Below, piece by piece: positions 6,351 to 7,519 of a stretch of 7,519 bases of DNA. The stretch is from Myxococcales bacterium. GTDB lineage: Bacteria; Myxococcota; Polyangia; HGW-17; SLPX01. Both the position numbers and the translations under genes were made by a program. The stretch spans positions 1-7,519 of the forward strand of contig SLPX01000348.1 in the NCBI GenBank assembly GCA_007131745.1. The letters are read 5' to 3'. Numbering within the stretch: the first letter of the stretch is position 1; every line of letters begins with the position of its first letter. Below the pieces are notes generated by a model. That model saw nothing but the letters and a program-made list of their open reading frames with translations. It was not told the origin of the DNA and made no database searches.

Positions 6351-6368
6351 ATTTTTGGAAGCCTTCAA
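6340..6368 (-). promoter_or_regulatory. Promoter of the ATPase gene, predicted leaderless transcript
   Basis: On the minus strand, -35 TTGAAG (6363-6368; four of six), a 17-nt spacer and -10 TACAAT (6340-6345; five of six). Counting 7 nt from the end of the -10 puts the transcription start on the A of the ATG at 6333, so the mRNA may have no 5' leader. The absence of a good Shine-Dalgarno sequence agrees with this. Confidence 0.55.
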
Positions 6369-6369
6369 T

Positions 6370-6411
6370 CCATTTTACATTGCAAAATGGAGTTTACGAC
6401 TCCATTTTGCA
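6370..6411. repeat. Inverted-repeat cluster upstream of the ATPase promoter
   Basis: TGCAAAATGGAGT (6381-6393) and ACTCCATTTTGCA (6399-6411) form a perfect 13-bp inverted repeat with a 5-nt centre. A third arm, CCATTTT (6370-6376), lies 7 bp left of AAAATGG (6384-6390), so the middle arm can pair either way. The left arm abuts the -35 box at 6363-6368. No T-run follows on either strand, which argues against a terminator. Likely roles are tandem operator half-sites or the remains of a small mobile repeat. Confidence 0.6.
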
Positions 6412-6663
6412 CAAAAACCTGGAACCAGGCACCATGAGCATGCAATCAAGACATTTCTACGGACAAAACCATTGCCTAATCCAATGTTAATAGTCTATTC
6501 CTGTTCAGGTTAGCTCCGGGACAACAAAAACCGGCAGCAGTGATTGAGTGTCGCAGCGCAATCACGAGAATAAATTCAAAATTCCGGCGGTTGGTCTTCC
6601 AATCGTTTCGTGGATTCCATAGGTGTCACGACGCCAAAAAAACCGATGGACAAGAGACACAAA
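6412..6663. other. Intergenic stretch without a recognisable gene
   Basis: Between the inverted-repeat cluster and the preferred start of the plus-strand gene I see no gene. It holds a small CCTGG/CCAGG hairpin (about 6418-6429), a 7-bp imperfectly looped hairpin GTGATTG/CAATCAC (6540-6546 with 6559-6565), and a weak plus-strand promoter candidate TTGAGT (6544-6549) with GAGAAT (6566-6571) at 16-nt spacing. The last part (6610-6663) is in frame with the next gene from a GTG at 6610 and could be coding if a start earlier than 6664 is used. Confidence 0.4.
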
Positions 6664-7389
6664 ATGTTTTCGATGAAAGCACAAAACGCTCCCGATGAAC
6701 TCGAGAACAATCGACTGTTCGCTGAGAAATATCGATCCAATATACGGTGTGGACGCAGGCGACTCTTGACCGTTATCGTAGTGATCGCTGCAACCCTTTC
6801 GTTCGCGGAACCTGCTTTCGCGGTTCGTCCGTTCGTAACGGATGACGCGCGCATCGTGGATTTCGGCCAGATCGAGGGAGAAACATGGTTCGACTTTTTT
6901 TTCCAAGACAAACGCGTGTTGCCTGTCTACAACTTCCTTCTAAACATCGTGCCGTTGAACTGGTTGGAGTTCGGAGCTTCCGGCGGAATCGGCTGGGACA
7001 CTGACAACAGCGTCACCATTCTAAACCCGGGGTTTCAAACGAAGCTGCTTTTCGCACGCCCCTTGGACAACGGGCCACCGGGTTTAAGTCTTGTTGTTGG
7101 AATGACTTTTCCGACAGGTCGCGGATCCCAGTATCACAAAGCCTGGGGTGGATACGCAGTTGTGCCGGTTACCATGTCGTTATTTAAAGGCTGGTGGCTC
7201 TTGCACGCCAACCTTGGCTGGGTGGGCGGTTGGCCCACCGCGGAAACTGAAGCGGAAGCGCGACATCGCTTCTACTGGGCGGTCGGAACCGAGGTAGCGC
7301 TCGGCCACGAAGACTGGCGGTTCGTGTTGGAGGGATTCGCAGGGGAGCCGCTTGATCCTTTCGCCGGCAAGTTGGCAGGCCAAACGTAA
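6664..7389 (+). CDS. Exported RPFVTDDA-type outer-membrane 'transporter' family protein, probably C-terminally truncated
   Basis: A 241-residue product from the ATG at 6664, chosen because AAGAG lies 7 nt upstream; ATG 6646 and GTG 6610 are in frame but lack a ribosome site. After a long n-region comes R-R-R-L-L and a hydrophobic core (about residues 34-49), ending A-F-A before V-R-P-F-V-T-D-D-A, a clear cleavage site. That mature N-terminus is typical of beta-barrel-like proteins annotated as 'transporter' or phenol-degradation MetA-like. The alternating G, W, F and Y strands fit an outer-membrane barrel. The frame stops after G-E-P-L-D-P-F-A-G, where relatives usually continue for several dozen residues with further strands and a C-terminal aromatic assembly signal. 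That part is missing here and I could not find it in another frame, so the gene may be broken by a rearrangement at about 7380. The long n-region with RRR is Tat-like, or means the start is wrong. Confidence 0.7.
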   Translation: MFSMKAQNAPDELENNRLFAEKYRSNIRCGRRRLLTVIVVIAATLSFAEPAFAVRPFVTDDARIVDFGQIEGETWFDFFFQDKRVLPVYNFLLNIVPLNWLEFGASGGIGWDTDNSVTILNPGFQTKLLFARPLDNGPPGLSLVVGMTFPTGRGSQYHKAWGGYAVVPVTMSLFKGWWLLHANLGWVGGWPTAETEAEARHRFYWAVGTEVALGHEDWRFVLEGFAGEPLDPFAGKLAGQT

Positions 7390-7406
7390 GCGGTAACGGA
7401 ACGGCG

Positions 7407-7517
7407 TTATTGACAAGAAAGGGCATCGATGTCTGAGCGCAACGGATTGGATTTGTAAAAACGTTTCCACAGCCTGGGAGTCAGTTTTTCGATTTCGTTC
7501 TTCGGATGATCGGCGAC
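7407..7517 (-). CDS. 3' end of an unrecognised gene entering from the right edge
   Basis: On the minus strand the last 36 codons of an open frame run from the window edge to a TAA at 7407-7409. The peptide contains E-K-L-T-P-R-L-W-K-R-F-Y-K-S-N-P-L-R-S-D-I-D and ends L-S-C-Q. Its mixed basic and aromatic composition looks protein-like, with sensible codon use. I cannot name the family; a transposase C-terminus is one possibility, suggested mainly by the truncated neighbour that ends 17 bp away. With only 36 residues visible it could also be a chance open frame. Confidence 0.4.
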   Translation of the reverse strand, partial: VADHPKNEIEKLTPRLWKRFYKSNPLRSDIDALSCQ

Positions 7518-7519
7518 TC

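Noticed and set aside
6381..6411. The 13-bp inverted repeat as an intrinsic terminator
   Set aside because: The stem is AT-rich, no T-run follows on either strand, and no gene ends close to it.
1..7519. CRISPR array, tRNA or rRNA genes
   Set aside because: No regularly spaced repeats, no cloverleaf-like or conserved rRNA sequence seen on either strand by reading.

Overview
This 7.5 kb window looks like chromosomal DNA of a mid-GC bacterium. The codon use, the ribosome-binding sites and the kinds of protein present would suit a deltaproteobacterium (Desulfobacterota), but that placement is an inference: no rRNA, tRNA or marker gene is present to settle it.

Layout. (i) 1-1736, plus strand: the 3' part of a large acidic TPR-type helical-repeat protein that runs in from the left edge. 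(ii) 1781-4999, minus strand, transcribed right to left: an unrecognised 548-residue protein with a hydrophobic double segment (3353-4999), a MazEF-like toxin-antitoxin pair (ribbon-helix-helix antitoxin 2905-3150, MazF/PemK toxin 2595-2918), then an aspartate/glutamate racemase-family protein (1781-2470) preceded by a possible 15-codon leader ORF. The racemase and TPR genes converge on a 9-bp perfect hairpin. (iii) 5188-6333, minus strand: an AAA_14/DUF4143 ATPase with a C-terminal PD-(D/E)XK-like motif. (iv) 6334-6663: a divergent intergenic region holding the ATPase promoter and a cluster of CCATTTT/AAAATGG half-sites, including a 13-bp perfect inverted repeat. (v) 6664-7389, plus strand: an exported RPFVTDDA-type outer-membrane 'transporter' family protein that seems to lack its C-terminal part. 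(vi) 7407-7517, minus strand: the last 36 codons of a gene entering from the right edge.

How the parts work together. Only the toxin-antitoxin pair is a clear functional unit. It has a strong sigma70-type promoter (TTGACC, 17 bp, TATAGT) whose -10 lies inside one of two 10-bp tandem direct repeats, the arrangement expected for autorepression by a ribbon-helix-helix antitoxin. The stretch from about 2.6 to 6.4 kb (toxin-antitoxin, unknown hydrophobic-hairpin protein, ATPase with nuclease-like domain) has the character of an accessory or defence-type region between more ordinary genes. Whether the 548-residue protein and the ATPase work together is unproven: 188 bp and a possible terminator separate them, and the ATPase has its own promoter.

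Best candidates for something new: the 548-residue protein, the leader ORF ahead of the racemase, and the half-site array plus predicted leaderless promoter of the ATPase gene.
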